Below, piece by piece: positions 7,956 through 15,806 of a stretch of 64,000 nt of DNA. The first letter of the stretch is position 1. Every line of letters begins with the position of its first letter. Position numbers and translations under genes: made by a program. The DNA is from Pseudomonas migulae NBRC 103157. GTDB taxonomy: Bacteria > Pseudomonadota > Gammaproteobacteria > Pseudomonadales > Pseudomonadaceae. The stretch lies in NCBI RefSeq assembly GCF_002091715.1, contig NZ_BDAG01000003.1, positions 162,447-226,446 of the forward strand. Direction: 5' to 3'. Under the pieces are notes generated by a model. That model was not told the DNA's origin. It was given only the letters and a program-made list of their open reading frames with translations, and did no database searches.

Positions 7956-8867
7956 ATGAATGAGCCTGTGCGCTTCGAAGATAAAGTCGTGATCATCACG
8001 GGGGCCGGTGGCGGCCTCGGGCGCGCCCATGCGCTGTTGTTCGCGAAACAGGGAGCGAAGGTGCTGGTCAACGACCTCGGCGGCTCGGCTCAAGGCGAAG
8101 GCGCCAACGCATCTGCCGCAGACCGTGTCGTGGCTGAGATCCGCGAGGCCGGTGGTATCGCCGAAGCCAACCATGACTCCGTCACCGATGGCGACAAATT
8201 GGTGCAACATGCCCTCGACGTCTTTGGTCGTGTCGACGTGGTGGTCAACAACGCCGGGATCCTGCGGGACAAGACCTTTCACAAAATGGACGACGCCGAT
8301 TGGGACGTGGTTTACCGCGTCCACGTCGAAGGCGCCTACAAAGTCACCCGCGCCGCATGGCCGCACCTGCGCGAACAAAACTATGGTCGTGTGATCTTCA
8401 CGGCGTCGACCTCGGGCATCTACGGCAACTTCGGCCAGTCCAACTACGGCATGGCCAAACTCGGCCTCTATGGCCTGACCCGCACGCTGGCCATCGAAGG
8501 CCGCAAAAACAACATCCTGGTCAACGCCATCGCCCCCACCGGCGGCACCCGCATGACCGAAGGCCTGATCCCGCCACAAGTGTTCGAACAACTCAAACCG
8601 GAGTTGGTCAGCCCGCTGGTGGTGTACCTCGCCAGTGAAAATTGCCAGGAAACCTCTGGGCTGTTTGAAGTCGGCGGCGGCTGGATGGGCAAGGTGCGCT
8701 GGGAGCGCAGCCTCGGTGCCGGGTTCGATCCACGGGTCGGTTTCTCACCGGAAGATGTGGCGGCGCACTGGCAGCAGATTTGTGATTTCGAAGGGGCAGC
8801 GCATCCGAAGGACAACATTGAAGCGCTAAAGGAGATGATGGGGAATTTGCAGAAATACGCGCTCTGA
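7956..8867 (+). CDS. SDR family (3R)-hydroxyacyl-CoA dehydrogenase-like protein
   Basis: A 303-residue short-chain dehydrogenase. The nucleotide loop is TGAGGGLGRAH, NNAGIL follows near residue 96, and the catalytic SxnYxxxK set appears as STSGIYGNFGQSNYGMAKLG near 150-169. The VLVNDLGG segment and the C-terminal extension resemble the dehydrogenase part of peroxisomal multifunctional enzyme 2 (HSD17B4), so beta-oxidation of branched or steroid-like acyl-CoAs is a reasonable guess. The ATG at 7956 has a GGAG ribosome site; the longer frame upstream overlaps the REP area and is rejected. No other beta-oxidation genes lie beside it. Confidence 0.82.
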   Translation: MNEPVRFEDKVVIITGAGGGLGRAHALLFAKQGAKVLVNDLGGSAQGEGANASAADRVVAEIREAGGIAEANHDSVTDGDKLVQHALDVFGRVDVVVNNAGILRDKTFHKMDDADWDVVYRVHVEGAYKVTRAAWPHLREQNYGRVIFTASTSGIYGNFGQSNYGMAKLGLYGLTRTLAIEGRKNNILVNAIAPTGGTRMTEGLIPPQVFEQLKPELVSPLVVYLASENCQETSGLFEVGGGWMGKVRWERSLGAGFDPRVGFSPEDVAAHWQQICDFEGAAHPKDNIEALKEMMGNLQKYAL

Positions 8868-9364
8868 TTCCTTCGCTTTCGGCAGGGCTCGCCTGAGCCC
8901 CGCCATCCCTCAAAAAACCATCGCCCATAAAAAAGGCCGCTGCAAACGCAGCGGCCAAAGCAAGACGTTGGATCAAGGAGCTACAAATCAACGTCAGTGA
9001 ACACGGGGCGATGAGTCGAAACCTTCGATTCATCTGAAAACGGTTGCCAATGGCGTGGACTGATCACACGGCATCGCTGTTTGCTGTCAGGCGGTTTCCC
9101 TTGAAAGCCCGGTCAGAATAAGCGCTTGAGTCCAAAGGAAAAACAGCGATTCCAGACATGCAGTGTTGCAGGCTGGGCAACAGTGCCGCGTTCATGCGTC
9201 TGACTGATAAACCCCCATCCACTGCATCCATACTTCGCGCAAACCCTCGCTCCGCAAGCCTGTTCATCCTTTAGAGGTACACAGCGAATACCTCCTTGGT
9301 GCGCTTATCGCCCCCGACCTGCGGCAGTAGGGTGTGGCCTTCTGTCACTCACCGGGGAAGACGC
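8868..9364. other. Intergenic gap holding a candidate sRNA and the DUF1302 leader
   Basis: Nearly 500 bp without a convincing protein gene. The left half contains three consecutive hairpins ending in a minus-strand terminator (separate entry). The right half, about 9040-9364, is the probable promoter and 5' leader of the DUF1302 gene; it contains short minus-strand frames without any recognisable protein feature. Confidence 0.6.
8929..9034 (-). ncRNA. Candidate small RNA with three stem-loops and intrinsic terminator
   Basis: Read on the minus strand, three hairpins follow one another. The first has 11-bp arms at 9034-9024 and 9020-9010 (one G-U pair, 3-nt loop). The second has arms GACGTTG (8995-8989) and CAACGTC (8970-8964). 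The third is a perfect 9-bp stem, GGCCGCTGC/GCAGCGGCC, at 8956-8935, followed by six T residues (8934-8929), which is a textbook Rho-independent terminator. The 18-nt loop of the second hairpin contains AGCTCCTTG, complementary to a Shine-Dalgarno sequence. No minus-strand protein gene ends here, so the terminator needs another transcript. Promoter and 5' end are not established. Confidence 0.5.
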
Positions 9365-11158
9365 ATGACAAAAACAACAATGCGCGCCATCTTCACACCG
9401 CAGGCGCTGGCCGCTGCGGTTGCCTTGGGCAGCTGTGCCCAGGCGCAGGCCATTTCATTCAACATTGGCGAAATCGAAGGGACGTTCGACTCCTCGCTGT
9501 CCGTGGGCGCGAGTTGGGGCATGCGCGATGCCGACAGGTCGCTGGTGGGAACTGTCAACGGAGGGACCGGCCAGGCATCGACCGGTGACGACGGGCGACT
9601 GAACTTCAAGAAGGGCGAGACCTTCTCCAAGATCTTCAAGGGCATTCACGACCTGGAACTGAAGTACGGCGACACCGGCGTGTTCGTCCGTGGCAAGTAC
9701 TGGTACGACTTCGAACTGAAGGACGAAGACCGCGAGTTCAAGCAGATCAGTGATCACAATCGCAAGGAGGGCTCCAAGTCTTCCGGTGCGCAGATCCTCG
9801 ATGCCTTCGTCTATCACAACTACTCCATCGCCGATCTGCCGGGCACTGTGCGCGCCGGCAAACAGGTGGTGAGTTGGGGTGAAAGTACCTTCATCGGCAA
9901 CTCGATCAACAGCATCAACCCGGTCGACGTTTCAGCGTTCCGCCGTCCTGGCGCCGAGATCAAGGAAGGCCTGATTCCGGTGAACATGCTTTTCGCTTCC
10001 CAGGGCCTGACCGACAAGCTCACCGTGGAAGGCTTCTATCAGCTGGAGTGGGACCAGACCGTTCTCGACAACTGCGGCACCTTCTTCGGGGGTGACGTGG
10101 CGGCGGATGGATGCACCACGGGATACACCGTTGCCAGCCCGGCGATTGCGCCGCTGCAACCGATTGCCGCCGCATTTGGCCAGGGCTTCCAGGTCGGCAG
10201 GGAAGGGGTGATCGTGCCCCGTGGCGGCGACCGCGATGCCCGCGACTCCGGGCAGTGGGGCACCGCATTGCGCTGGCTGGGTGACGATACCGAGTACGGT
10301 CTGTATTTCATGAACTACCACAGCCGTACACCGTTCGTCGGTACCACCACCGCCGGGCTGGGTACGCTGGCACGGATCCCGGCCATCGTCGGTACCGCCA
10401 ACGCCATTGCACCCGGCACCGGTTCGGCACTGGCCCAGAGTGTGATGCTCGGTCGCGGCCAGTATTACCTCGAGTACCCGGAAGACATCCGCCTCTACGG
10501 CGCAAGTTTTTCCACCACCTTGCCCACCGGCACGGCGTGGACCGGCGAAATCAGCTATCGCCCGAACCTGCCGGTGCAGGTCAACAGCACTGACCTGACC
10601 CTGGCCTTGCTCAACCCGATTGCGGGCGGCGCCGCTTCGCCAATCGCTACCCGGCCTGGCGCCGACAACAAGGGCTATCGCCGCAAGGAAGTGACGCAGG
10701 TCCAAAGTACCCTGACGCACTTCATCGATCAGGTTGCAGGGGCCGACCGACTGACCCTGGTGGGTGAGGCGGCGGTTGTCCACGTCGGTGGTCTGGAAGC
10801 TCGCAACAAGCTGCGTTATGGCCGTGACTCGGTCTATGGCGCCTACGGTTTTCGCGGTGACAGGGACGGTTTCGTGACCTCGACCTCCTGGGGCTACCGC
10901 GCCCGCGCCATCCTTGATTACAACAACGTGATTGGCGGGATCAACTTCAAACCCAACGTGTCGTGGTCGCACGACGTCGCCGGTTACGGCCCCAACGGTC
11001 TGTTCAACGAAGGCGCCAAGGCGATCAGCGTCGGCGTCGATGCGGACTATCGCAACACCTACACCGCGAGCTTGAGTTACACCGATTTCTTCGGTGGTGA
11101 CTACAACACCCTGGAAGATCGCGACTTCCTGGCGTTGAGCTTTGGCGTGAACTTCTGA
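9365..11158 (+). CDS. DUF1302 family outer-membrane-type protein
   Basis: A 597-residue protein with a signal peptide (basic start, then ALAAAVALGSCAQAQA, cleavage after about residue 29) and a long beta-rich body of alternating hydrophobic strands ending in the aromatic, barrel-like LALSFGVNF. DUF1302 members are predicted outer-membrane barrels, usually encoded next to DUF1329, and are linked by association to hydrophobic-compound use and export. The ATG at 9365 has a GGGGAAG ribosome site. The DUF1329 gene follows after 23 bp and a LuxR regulator after that, a common trio in Pseudomonas. The ligand is unknown. Confidence 0.85.
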   Translation: MTKTTMRAIFTPQALAAAVALGSCAQAQAISFNIGEIEGTFDSSLSVGASWGMRDADRSLVGTVNGGTGQASTGDDGRLNFKKGETFSKIFKGIHDLELKYGDTGVFVRGKYWYDFELKDEDREFKQISDHNRKEGSKSSGAQILDAFVYHNYSIADLPGTVRAGKQVVSWGESTFIGNSINSINPVDVSAFRRPGAEIKEGLIPVNMLFASQGLTDKLTVEGFYQLEWDQTVLDNCGTFFGGDVAADGCTTGYTVASPAIAPLQPIAAAFGQGFQVGREGVIVPRGGDRDARDSGQWGTALRWLGDDTEYGLYFMNYHSRTPFVGTTTAGLGTLARIPAIVGTANAIAPGTGSALAQSVMLGRGQYYLEYPEDIRLYGASFSTTLPTGTAWTGEISYRPNLPVQVNSTDLTLALLNPIAGGAASPIATRPGADNKGYRRKEVTQVQSTLTHFIDQVAGADRLTLVGEAAVVHVGGLEARNKLRYGRDSVYGAYGFRGDRDGFVTSTSWGYRARAILDYNNVIGGINFKPNVSWSHDVAGYGPNGLFNEGAKAISVGVDADYRNTYTASLSYTDFFGGDYNTLEDRDFLALSFGVNF

Positions 11159-11181
11159 TCTGGCTGAGAAGGATGATTTCA

Positions 11182-12549
11182 ATGCGCAAGATGATTCTGC
11201 AATGCGGCGTTCTGGCCCTGAGCCTGTTGGCCGTCGATGTGATGGCTGCGGTGTCGCCGGAAGAAGCGAACAAGCTCGGCACCAGCCTGACGCCATTGGG
11301 CGGTGAAAAGGCCGGCAACGCCGATGGCTCGATTCCGGCCTGGGCCGGCGGCCTGCCGAAAAACGCCGGCGCGGTGGACAGCAAAGGTTTCCTGGCCGAC
11401 CCGTTTGCCAATGAAAAGCCGCTGTTTACCATCACCGCGGCAACGGTCGACAAGTACAAGGACAAACTTTCCGACGGCCAGATAGCGATGTTCAAGCGCT
11501 ACCCGGAGACCTACAAGATCCCGGTCTACCCGACCCATCGCACAGTGGCCTTGCCAGCGGACATCTACGAGTCGGCCAAGCGCAGCGCGCTGAACGTGAC
11601 GCCAATCAACGACGGCAATGGCCTGGCCAACTTCACCGGCAATCGCTACTACGCGTTTCCGATTCCGAAGAACGGCGTCGAAGTCATCTGGAACCACGTC
11701 ACTCGTTATCACGGTGGCAATTTGCGTCGCACCATCACCCAGGCCACGCCGCAGTCCAATGGCGATTTCACGGTGATCCGCTTCAAGGATGAAGTGGCGG
11801 TGCCTTCGCTGCTGGGGGATTTGAAGCCGGGCAGCGACGAAAACGTCCTCAGCTACTTCAAGCAGGAAGTCACGGCGCCGGCACGGCTGGCGGGCAACGT
11901 GCTGCTGGTTCACGAGACCCTCGACCAGGTCAAGGAACCGCGCAAGGCATGGATTTACAACGCCGGCCAGCGCCGCGTGCGGCGTGCACCGCAAGTGGCC
12001 TATGACGGCGTCGGCACCTCGTCCGACGGGCTACGCACCACCGACAACTTCGACATGTTTTCCGGCGCGCCGGATCGCTACGACTGGAAGCTGATCGGCA
12101 AGAAGGAAATGTACATCCCTTACAACAGCTACAAGCTCGACTCGCCGGACCTCAAGTACACCGATGTGATCAAGGCCGGGCACATCAATCAGGACCTGAC
12201 GCGCTATGAGTTGCACCGGGTCTGGGAGATCGTCGCCACGGTCAAGCCCAACGAGCGGCATGTCTATGCCAAGCGGCACATGTACATCGACGAAGACAGT
12301 TGGCAGGTGGCGCTGGCGGATCACTACGACGGTCGCGGGCAGCTCTGGCGTGTAGCCGAAGGGCACGCCCAGTTCTACTACGATCACCAGGTGCCGGCCT
12401 ATACCGTTGAAGCGTTGTATGACCTGATTGCCGGTCGCTACATTGCCCTGGGGATGAAGAACGAAGAGAAGCGCAGCTTCGAATTCGGTATCGATGCCAA
12501 AGCAGGTGACTACACGCCAGCAGCGCTGAGGAGTACAGGGGTGAGGTAA
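11182..12549 (+). CDS. DUF1329 family exported protein
   Basis: About 455 residues with a signal peptide (MRKMILQCGVLALSLLAVDVMA). The mature part begins VSPEEANKLGTSLTPLGGEKAGN and contains SIPAWAGG, typical of the DUF1329 family, an LolA/LppX-like periplasmic lipid-carrier-type fold by prediction. I chose the ATG at 11182 over 11173 because the GAGAAGG ribosome site then has normal spacing. It probably hands a hydrophobic ligand to, or takes one from, the DUF1302 barrel encoded upstream; this role is inferred from the constant pairing. An intrinsic terminator follows directly. Confidence 0.85.
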   Translation: MRKMILQCGVLALSLLAVDVMAAVSPEEANKLGTSLTPLGGEKAGNADGSIPAWAGGLPKNAGAVDSKGFLADPFANEKPLFTITAATVDKYKDKLSDGQIAMFKRYPETYKIPVYPTHRTVALPADIYESAKRSALNVTPINDGNGLANFTGNRYYAFPIPKNGVEVIWNHVTRYHGGNLRRTITQATPQSNGDFTVIRFKDEVAVPSLLGDLKPGSDENVLSYFKQEVTAPARLAGNVLLVHETLDQVKEPRKAWIYNAGQRRVRRAPQVAYDGVGTSSDGLRTTDNFDMFSGAPDRYDWKLIGKKEMYIPYNSYKLDSPDLKYTDVIKAGHINQDLTRYELHRVWEIVATVKPNERHVYAKRHMYIDEDSWQVALADHYDGRGQLWRVAEGHAQFYYDHQVPAYTVEALYDLIAGRYIALGMKNEEKRSFEFGIDAKAGDYTPAALRSTGVR

Positions 12550-12570
12550 TCATTCCTACAGCTCCTACGG

Positions 12571-12599
12571 AAAAAGGTGACTTTGCGGTCACCTTTTTT
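12571..12599 (+). terminator. Intrinsic terminator after DUF1329 gene
   Basis: GGTGAC (12576-12581), a 6-nt loop, GTCACC (12588-12593), then six T residues; the A run before the stem makes it partly bidirectional. It closes the DUF1302-DUF1329 transcript. Confidence 0.9.
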
Positions 12600-12689
12600 A
12601 TAGGTGTCGATCAGCGTGTTGAATACTTCTTCAACAAGTTGTGTGGAGAGGGCTAGGGTGGCGCCACAATTATAAAAAGGCGCACCACT

Positions 12690-15245
12690 ATGACTGCCAT
12701 GGCCCCGTGTCTGGACCGTCCTGGACTCCTGCCCCGCTTGTCTTCCCATCACCTGTCTCGCGACCGCTTGATCGAGCCGTTACTGGCCTCGACAGCGCGG
12801 GTGAAACTGCTCTGTGCGCCGGCCGGCAGTGGCAAGAGTGCGCTGCTCATCGAGTGCCTGCTACGAGCGCCGGAACAGTGTCATGTCTGTTGGCTGCCGT
12901 TGGCGGGTGCGTCATTGACTGCCGGCGAATTTCGCCAGCGGCTGGCTCGGGCGTTGGGATCGGACTCAGCGGACGAACCCGGGTTGCTGACCTATCTGGC
13001 GCAATTGCAAACGCCGACCTGGCTGTGTCTCGATGACTATTGCCGCACGCCCAACCCGGAGCTGGATCTTTTGCTCGACCGGTTGTTGGCGATCAGCAGT
13101 CCGATGGTCACCTGGTGGCTGAGTAGTCGCCGCCGCCCACCCTGCAATTGGCCACGCCTGCTGCTGGCAGATGAATTGTACGATTGCGAGCGTTCCACGC
13201 TGGCTTTCACCCAGACGGAAATCGCCCGACTGCTGCACCATCTTGAACCGGAGCAGGCCGCGAGGCGTGCCAGCCGGATTGTCGAACTGAGCGGCGGCTG
13301 GTGCGCGGGCGTGAGGATTGCGCTGCTGCAAAAATGCGACTGGTCACGCAACGAGCAACTGCACGGTCGACCCGACACGCTGCACGATTACCTGGAGCAC
13401 GAACTGTTCAGCATTCTGACCCCGGAGCTCACGGAAGCCTGGCGGGTGCTCGCCCATCTGCCCCGATTCAATGCCCGGCTGTGCGACCACTTGTTCGGTG
13501 CGGGAGAAGGCGCCCAGTGCCTGAATACCTTGCAGTCGTTGGGTTGTTTTATCGAGCCCTGGCAGGACTCGACAGACTGGTTGCAGATTTTCGCGCCGCT
13601 CACGCAGTTGATGCGCGAAGAACAATGGCCGGAGGGACGCTCCTGGCATCGTCGCGCCTGTCAGTGGTTCGCCGCCGAACTGGACTGGAAAGCCGCATTT
13701 GAACAGGCCTTGCTGGCGCAAGAGTTCGAAGTCGCGGTCAGCCTGTTGCAGCATTTCAGTTTCGAGCACCTGTTCGAGGAGCAGACCGTGGTGCTGTTGT
13801 TGCGTCTGCACGAGCGACAAGGCGAGGAACTGATGCTGGGCTCACCGCAATTGGTGGGGCTGATCACCGCGGCGTTGCTGTTCGCCGGTCGATTCGAGCA
13901 GGCGGGCGAATGCATTGAGCATCTGTCGCGCTTCATGCCTCAGCCGTCGGCGCTCGAGCAAGGGCAACTGATTGCACGATGGCAGGCATTGCAAGGTTGG
14001 CTCCAGCATTTGCTGGGGCATATAGAGCCTTCGCGGGCGCATTTGCTGGAGGCGCTCAGCGAGCTCGGCCCGGAATTGTGGAGCGCCCGGCTGATGTGCC
14101 TGTCCGGCTTGACCCAGCAAGCACTGCTGCAAGGCGAACTTGACGTGGCGCACGCCCTCAACCGTGAAGCGTTGTGCCTGGCGCGCGCACAAGGTTCGCT
14201 GGTGTTTGAAGGGCTGTTGGAACTCGACCACGCGCAATTGCTCGAGCAACGGGGAGCGTCCGGCAGGGCCGAGCAATTGCTGGCGAACATGCACGATTTG
14301 CTCGTCCAGCGGCAACCGCTGGCCGAACCGTTGCTTGGGCGGATTGCCTTGCGGCGCGGGCGTTTAAGCCTGTCTCAGGGACAAGATGCACACGCGGCCG
14401 AGTACTTCGAAAGCGGGCTGCAGATAGGCCTGCGCAGTCAGGACAAGCGCGTGCTTTACGGGTTTCTGGGCCTCGCGCAACTGGCCGCCAATCGCCTGGA
14501 CTACGCCCAGGCCTTTGTCCTTCTGCGTGATGCCGAACGCTTGATGCAGCAACGACGTATTCCCGACACGGTCTATCGCGGAGCTTTGCTGCACATCAGC
14601 TGCCATTTCTGGTTACAGCAGGGGCGTCCGGAACTGGCCCATGAAGCGCTGACCCGGGTGCTGCGTCACTACCACGGCCCCCATGCACGTCAGGCGCCGC
14701 CGGCCACGCTGGAGCTGATCCCCAGCCTCGAATACCTGCTGGTGCTGACCGACGTTTATCAGGGGCAGGCGCAATCACCGGTGCAACGGCTCGAGTGTCA
14801 GTTGCAGTCAGCCAGGCAGCGGGGGATGTCGGGGCTGCAAGCGCAGTTGCACCTGGCACTGGCCGAAGTCGCCTGGCTGACGGGTGACATGCTCATCGCG
14901 CGCCAGTCGTTGCAGGAGGGTGTGGCGCTGATCGAGCGCTGCAATCTGCGACAGACCCTGCGCGATCTTCAGTTGCGTCAGCCACGGTTGCCAGAGGCCA
15001 TCGGGCGCGCCGAGCCGGGTCACCCTCCCGAGTCGGGGCCCTCGCTGCAGAACAGGTTGAGCCAGCGTGAAATAGAAGTCCTCGAATTAGTCGCGTTGGG
15101 TAACTCCAATCAACAGATAGCAGATCAATTGTTCATATCGTTACATACAGTAAAAACCCACGCGCGACGCATTAACGGGAAGTTGGGGGTGGAGCGTAGA
15201 ACCCAAGCGGTGGCGAAGGCGAAAGTGTTGGGGTTAGTTGTTTGA
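12690..15245 (+). CDS. MalT-like LuxR family transcriptional regulator
   Basis: An 851-residue STAND-type regulator. A Walker A motif (APAGSGKSALL, about residues 46-56) and CLDDYC as Walker B lie in the N-terminal ATPase. A long helical repeat region follows (about 330-760, TPR-like), and a C-terminal GerE/LuxR helix-turn-helix closes it (SQREIEVLELVALGNSNQQI to about 845). Such MalT-like proteins respond to an inducer and ATP. Its place behind DUF1302-DUF1329 suggests that it controls them. Two palindromes upstream, GTTGAA-N6-TTCAAC (12618-12635) and GTGGCGCCAC (12658-12667), are possible operator or autoregulatory sites. A second ATG nine bases into the gene is an alternative start. Confidence 0.88.
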   Translation: MTAMAPCLDRPGLLPRLSSHHLSRDRLIEPLLASTARVKLLCAPAGSGKSALLIECLLRAPEQCHVCWLPLAGASLTAGEFRQRLARALGSDSADEPGLLTYLAQLQTPTWLCLDDYCRTPNPELDLLLDRLLAISSPMVTWWLSSRRRPPCNWPRLLLADELYDCERSTLAFTQTEIARLLHHLEPEQAARRASRIVELSGGWCAGVRIALLQKCDWSRNEQLHGRPDTLHDYLEHELFSILTPELTEAWRVLAHLPRFNARLCDHLFGAGEGAQCLNTLQSLGCFIEPWQDSTDWLQIFAPLTQLMREEQWPEGRSWHRRACQWFAAELDWKAAFEQALLAQEFEVAVSLLQHFSFEHLFEEQTVVLLLRLHERQGEELMLGSPQLVGLITAALLFAGRFEQAGECIEHLSRFMPQPSALEQGQLIARWQALQGWLQHLLGHIEPSRAHLLEALSELGPELWSARLMCLSGLTQQALLQGELDVAHALNREALCLARAQGSLVFEGLLELDHAQLLEQRGASGRAEQLLANMHDLLVQRQPLAEPLLGRIALRRGRLSLSQGQDAHAAEYFESGLQIGLRSQDKRVLYGFLGLAQLAANRLDYAQAFVLLRDAERLMQQRRIPDTVYRGALLHISCHFWLQQGRPELAHEALTRVLRHYHGPHARQAPPATLELIPSLEYLLVLTDVYQGQAQSPVQRLECQLQSARQRGMSGLQAQLHLALAEVAWLTGDMLIARQSLQEGVALIERCNLRQTLRDLQLRQPRLPEAIGRAEPGHPPESGPSLQNRLSQREIEVLELVALGNSNQQIADQLFISLHTVKTHARRINGKLGVERRTQAVAKAKVLGLVV

Positions 15246-15393
15246 ACGTTGGCCTGTTTACGAATGCATACAAGTAGTGGGGTGTACTTCGGGGTTTCAG
15301 GTGTTTATAAGTTATGCGTCGGCACGGTCAATGAGTATTGGTCTTTTTGGACGTATGTGGGTCGACTCATAATTAATTGAAAGGACGCAATTT

Positions 15394-15714
15394 ATGAAAA
15401 CCGGTTTACTCGAAGAAGTGAGTGCGAAACTCGACAGGATTTTTCGGGATATGGAATACACGATCAATGTCGATGATACCTACCTCACTTCGATAGTCAT
15501 CAATGATCTGGGTGAGCAGGTCGTTGATTACTCGCAAAGTCTGAGTTGGGCGATCATGGAGAAAGTGCAGGCGGATGAGCTGCCGGCTTTCAGTGAAAAA
15601 TATGCGGGCGTATTTTCCCAACAGTGGACCTTTGAATCTGCCTATAAAATTGTTGGCCTGGATATTCAACAAGTCAACTTGTTCGGACGCGCAGTGGTCG
15701 AGTCCTATCGCTAA
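15394..15714 (+). CDS. Small protein of unknown function next to DUF6543 toxin gene
   Basis: A 106-residue acidic protein beginning MKTGLLEEVSAKLDRIFRDM, with a TTGAAAGGA ribosome site and no signal peptide or membrane helix. I do not recognise a family. Codon use is less GC-rich than in the flanking metabolic genes. It is followed by a very strong hairpin and then the DUF6543 gene, so it may be its companion (chaperone, immunity or regulator), but that is only a position argument. Confidence 0.6.
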   Translation: MKTGLLEEVSAKLDRIFRDMEYTINVDDTYLTSIVINDLGEQVVDYSQSLSWAIMEKVQADELPAFSEKYAGVFSQQWTFESAYKIVGLDIQQVNLFGRAVVESYR

Positions 15715-15736
15715 AACTAATCAATAGATTATCTGT

Positions 15737-15785
15737 CCGACAACGCCGCCATGGCTGGCGGCGTTGTCGGATTATTTGTTTTTTA
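15737..15785 (+). terminator. Strong 14-bp hairpin between small gene and DUF6543 gene
   Basis: CCGACAACGCCGCC (15737-15750), a 6-nt loop, and the perfect complement at 15757-15770, then a T-rich stretch with six T residues in 15779-15784. It should act as terminator or attenuator, lowering DUF6543 expression relative to the 106-residue protein. Confidence 0.75.
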
Positions 15786-15806
15786 AATGTGCAAAAGGAA
15801 GCGCGC

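Noticed and set aside
9064..9267. Minus-strand frame of 67 codons in the DUF1302 leader
   Set aside because: No ribosome site, no recognisable family and unbalanced codon use; probably leader DNA.
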